A stretch of DNA of 64,000 nt from Dermanyssus gallinae (Eukaryota; Arthropoda; Arachnida; Mesostigmata; Dermanyssidae): NCBI GenBank assembly GCA_003439945.1, contig QVRM01005467.1:604501-668500 (forward strand), given 5' to 3'. This document shows, one piece after another, positions 60,164 through 64,000 of this stretch. Every line of letters starts with the position of its first letter. Position 1 is the stretch's first letter. The position numbers and the translations under genes are program-made. The notes below the pieces were generated by a model. That model saw only the letters and a program-made list of their open reading frames with translations. It was not told the origin of the DNA and did not search any database.

Positions 60164-63100
60164 ATAATGGTAGTTGCTAGCGTAAACTGACAAAACACAA
60201 ATTTCCGTTTTGGAATATCAAATGTCGGCTATTGACCAGTCTCTAACGTTAACCAAGAAAAACAAGTAAACAAAAAAAAGCAACGACATAACTCGGCAGG
60301 ACCTACCTGAAAGACTTGAACAGGTGACGCCGTGAACGTAATTGGTGCAAACATGGAGGCGACACAGACGCCTTCGAGCGGTAAAAAGCGCTCGAATTTG
60401 TGTTTATTTCCCATCGTATGCTGAGAGTAAATAGGGCAGTTGGTAAACCTGAAACCATTACATGACACCACAGTATACCGTTTATATATATATATATCGC
60501 TTTTCCTTTAATTCCTCCATTCTTACAGCATATTAGAAGGACTAATTATATATATATATATATACTCGCATATTTATTTTCTATTCTCAAGGTAAATATG
60601 ACGCATTTTCTCTAATTGTTCTTTTAAGGATCAACCAAGAAAGTGTAACTGAATATTCGTGCATTTGCACAGAACACACGCATAGACCGGAAACATAGTT
60701 ACCTTCGAAAGCCAACGTGGAATATCAGCCTTTCTTTGCTTCTGATGGGCAGATTAAATGTCTGGTGCCGCTTAATTGCCACATTCAGGACGGACATTCG
60801 CTGCTCATGCGGCAGCAGGCCAAATAATACGATAGGTGACCGAGACTGGAAGACTCGATGTGGAACATTCTTGATGTGCACCGTTACGTACCAACCATTC
60901 TGAAAACGTATCATATGCCGTCAACCGATTATTCTATTCTCCAATCTATAAGGATGGCCTCTGGGAACAATCTAACAACATTTTTTTGAAGCTTTTTCCG
61001 TAAGGCTATTGCCCGTGTACGGTTTTTTCATGCCATGGCTAATTTTAATCCACTCCCGCATTTACCTGGTCTAAATTGGAAACCATGCAAACCAATTTAA
61101 GAGTGACTGGTCTGGGTCTCGAACCCAGGCCTCCCGAATGCAAGGCAAAGCTTTGCCACTAAGCCATCTTGCTCGGTTTGTACATAGGCTAATACTACTG
61201 CTACTACTTGACATATAGGCGTACGATGAAAATGACTGTTACAACCATCGCACCTGAGCTCCATCGCAATCATCTTCAGTGATCTGGATCATTTTACGTC
61301 GCATACGCATGTAGTTTTTGAACTGAAAGATGCGAGCATAGTCGTGAGGCAAGTTTTCTTTCGGGTCCCAGGGCGTCGAGCGGAAGCTCTTCAGGCCGCG
61401 ATACTTCTGAAAACGAGTGCGGGCGTTCGCATCCTGTGGTGTGTCGATTTCGTCCGGAAATTGTTCCTCCTGACGTTGCGCCCGGAACTTCTCAAGCCTA
61501 AACAAATCATTATACAGATGTAGATGTCGTATTAGAAGACAGGTAGGCGCGCGTCGAACAAACTAGCTGTTACCACACACAGTATACATTTGTCAACGGA
61601 TGCCCGCAGAGCAAGGTAACAGTTTCTATCGCCGGTTGGTAACTGAACGGATACCGAATCGATCTTAGCGAAGAGTATTATATAAAACAAAACCTTACAT
61701 TTCGGACTCCTCGTTGAGGTCGATTTTCTTATCGTAGACTTCGTCGGGTACCACGGACATGGCATCACTGACCGTATCTACCCATTCAACGTCATCTTCG
61801 TCGGACTCATCCGAAAGACTCTTGCGTGCGTCTAAAAATTCCTCCTGGTCTAAGTCCATGTCACCCTCGTCGCCGTCGCCACACCCGTCTTCTTCACCAT
61901 CACCTTCGTCATCATCATCATCATCATCGTCTTCATCGAGAATCCACGCAGCCTAAACAAATGCAAATGAGAAACCGTACCATGAACAATTGAGTACTAG
62001 TAAAATCTTGCGTATACTATTCCACCTTATTTATAAAACGATATGTGAAAATGAAAACTATTAGATTTAAAAAAGCACCAGTAACTTGATTCTCATGCGT
62101 GCGGTACATTACGTAACGAGTGTGTACATTATATAAGCTCAATGTTTTTAACTATACAGACCTGATAGTCTGAGGTGCCCTTTCGGCACCTTCTTTTTGA
62201 TCGTTCTCGCCTTCTTATCCGCCTCTTCAAGCTCTTCGGCCGTGGGAAATGTTTGCTCAGCATCCATGTCATCGACAGGGTTCTCGCTTTCTAGGCTTTC
62301 ACGTTTTTCAGGATCGGCGACCTGGAGCAAGCGCGGTTCGTTTTCCATGGCTTAAACATCATTACGGATAACAGAGACCATTGACCTTTAGTATTCATTA
62401 GCAGTCCAGACTTTATTTGACGTGTATACACATACGTCGAATGCAGTTGTTTTTATACGAGGAATTGGCAATGTAGTCCTATTATTTACGTCAATACGCC
62501 AGGCCAGCGTTTCAAACCTCTCAAATCTAGAGCCTGCCTGATGATAACGCACTCCACTTTTAAAATTGTCAAAGGTATACATTTAATAGCTGCTTGAACC
62601 AGTTCTGCAAATCAGAAAAACAATTGCTTAAAACGAGTATATGTCGCGCCGGTATTAAGGTCGCGTGAACTGGTGGTTCTGGCCCACAATCCCAACACAA
62701 CAAGTCGCGGCTTCGAACACAACGCATGTTCATTTTCGATGCAATATTTCGTAAGGTTTTTCTATACGAGCTAGTAGAGTACAAATGCCTCAGGAAATTT
62801 AAAGAACTTCTGCCTCGTTTTTACATATAAACAAGGATGCACAGATGAAGAGGGGACACAGTTCTTTGTTCACGTCATAATTCCCTACCGTCCTCGGCGC
62901 TCCCACGGTTGTGTATGCGATACGGGTCATCGGGCGCTTCAATCTTTTCCACTTGAAAGTCGCCGTATCCAGGTAAGTGTACGAGGTGATTTGAATTCAA
63001 AGGTCGCCCGCCACGGAGATAGCCTGTCACCTGAAAACGAATAAAGTTATGCCCTTCATGGCGGCGTGGTCTAGGGGGCTAGTGCGCTAATCATGGTTAT

Positions 63101-63778
63101 CATTTGCCGTGGTACGGCCGGGTGTAATCACTGTAATTGACCGAATTTTCGCATGAACAATGCTCTTGAGAATAGATGATAAACCATGTCGCCGAGAATC
63201 AGCGACCATGCTGCCACAAGGGCTGTTGGGAAATCCTAGATATCTCAACATATGCTGCCGCTCCAAGCACTCACAGTATAATTAGGTATACCTGTCAATC
63301 GAATAATAAACTCATCCATTTAGTATGATTTTTTATTTTATTTTACCATTTAGAAAGAAGTAAAGAGGAAACCCGACAACGAGGGTAATAACACTGCAGT
63401 GGAAATAAACCACTCATAATCAAACAACAACAATTGAACACTAAAACAGTGCTAATACGATTATGATTGTCTTTTCACGCTTGGCAGAGAATAATTTTTC
63501 TCTTTAAGATTACCACATGTGTTATAATATAATATTTACATAAACAGTAGTAGTAGTAGTAGAAGTCACAGTTTGTATATAAAAAAAAACAAAAACTAAC
63601 CTTTAGCGTTCCTTCGTAACCACTTGCGTCATTGGCCTCAAACTCGGTGTGCTCAGCCAGAAGGCACGCTCTTTGTTCGCGCATGTGCAAGATGCGTTTC
63701 TTAACCTCCGCGACGTGCCGGAGCAGCAGAATTGCATCCGTTTCGGTCTGCACACTGTGCACTTTTTCGCCAGGAAAT
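58081..63778 (-). CDS. TSR1: TSR1, pre-40S ribosome maturation factor (5' partial)
   Basis: Ten exons on the minus strand: 63778-63601, 63030-62889, 62350-62162, 61952-61699, 61497-61254, 60899-60703, 60448-60307, 59764-59611, 58825-58751 and 58283-58081 (stop). All have GT/AG borders. Tsr1 is a catalytically dead GTPase-like protein that joins pre-40S particles and blocks early subunit joining. Seen: the end of the AARP2CN domain ([20 protein letters not shown]), an acidic Asp-rich linker, [55 protein letters not shown] and [13 protein letters not shown]. About 590 residues are encoded. The family is about 800, so the N-terminal GTPase-like part lies beyond the window. The third exon has one surplus base near 62178-62180, which breaks the frame before its donor. 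All other junction phases agree. Confidence 0.95.
59225..59259. repeat. Perfect 15-bp palindrome in a TSR1 intron
   Basis: AACTCCATGAGGCCA (59225-59239) and its exact reverse complement (59245-59259) are separated by CTGTA. Confidence 0.9.
59505..59546. repeat. (TA)n in the intron next to TSR1 exon 59764-59611
   Basis: A TA run downstream of the exon's donor site. A second TA run, at 60120-60160, lies in the neighbouring intron. Confidence 0.93.
61102..61175 (-). mobile_element. tRNA-like sequence in a TSR1 intron (SINE or pseudo-tRNA)
   Basis: The minus strand has a perfect A box (TGGCTTAGTGG at 61166-61156) and a B box (GGTTCGAGACC) inside a perfect 5-bp T-arm (CTGGG/CCCAG). The acceptor arms do not pair, so this is not a working tRNA. 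The middle resembles tRNA-Ala. It is unlike SINE families 1 and 2. Confidence 0.65.
63058..63275 (+). mobile_element. SINE family 2, copy 3, in a TSR1 intron
   Basis: The head reads GGCGGCGTGGTCTAGGGGGC and TAGTGCGCTAATCATGG (tRNA-like). The body has TTGAGAATAGATGATAAACC and ends near AACATATGCTG. It is collinear with the inverted copies at 19500-19745 and 33175-33425. It begins about 28 bp upstream of the exon acceptor at 63030 in gene terms and is antisense to TSR1. Confidence 0.65.
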
Positions 63779-64000
63779 CTAAAGGCAACAAATCAAACAA
63801 GCAGACCTTTTAGTCCTCAGCCTAGCAGCAGCAACACATAATGCCGTGCTACTTTTAGTCCATAATGTTAGTTCTGGGTGAATTATTAACTTATTATTAA
63901 TTAAAATAGGATAATTGCAACAACTACAGGCAATTGATCAATGGCGGTTGTCAACGGGTGCTGAATTCCCGAGCTAAGCGATGCTAAGAGAAATTAACAA
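63779..64000 (-). other. TSR1 intron, runs off the window
   Basis: The exon at 63778 starts after an acceptor (TTGCCTTTAG) and needs two more bases of codon from an upstream exon. No exon is visible in this last stretch. Confidence 0.6.

Noticed and set aside
61102..61175. A functional tRNA gene
   Set aside because: A and B boxes and the T-arm fit, but the acceptor arms do not pair.

Overview
The window is animal nuclear DNA, most likely from an arthropod and possibly a parasitiform mite or tick relative. This rests on spliced genes with GT/AG introns, a mariner element, tRNA-derived SINEs, R1-like and other non-LTR retroelement relics, and very abundant (TA)n and (CAA/TTG)n microsatellites. 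I cannot name the species from sequence alone. There are no operons, CRISPR arrays or prokaryotic features, and nearly all open frames longer than 60 codons are low-complexity translations or chance.

Only two host genes can be supported well. They lie at the right end and are transcribed toward each other. CHCHD4/MIA40 (+, 51835-56556, four coding exons, complete) encodes the disulfide relay oxidoreductase of the mitochondrial intermembrane space. TSR1 (-, 63778-58081, ten exons, 5' end beyond the window) encodes a 40S ribosome maturation factor. All CHCHD4 exon phases fit. All TSR1 phases fit except for one extra base in the third exon of the window. The two genes are not known to act in one pathway.

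The rest (1 to about 51.8 kb) is a graveyard of mobile DNA. Regions 3.8-4.1, 14.3-15.4, 24.9-25.5 and 26.4-30.5 kb hold fragments of one reverse-transcriptase family with a recurring C-terminal motif (QRxSxExQRGNA). The last locus carries a nearly identical 1.92-kb tandem duplication. Other retroelement relics are at 18.7-19.3 (-), 30.6-32.9 (+), 36.7-38.2 (-) and 54.5-54.9 kb (+, inside a CHCHD4 intron). A dead mariner with perfect terminal repeats and a TA duplication lies at 21.2-22.5 kb. Two SINE families are spread through the window, and three copies of the first have recognisable target-site duplications. Triplet-repeat DNA dominates 39.5-42.3 kb and 46.4-47.4 kb.

The most unusual signal is a scatter of short, near-perfect fold-back palindromes with tiny loops (for example 9576-9631, 12156-12217, 42431-42480, 59225-59259). 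One of them sits inside a SINE copy, where it looks like a local inverted duplication. I found no evidence of a wholly new multi-gene system.
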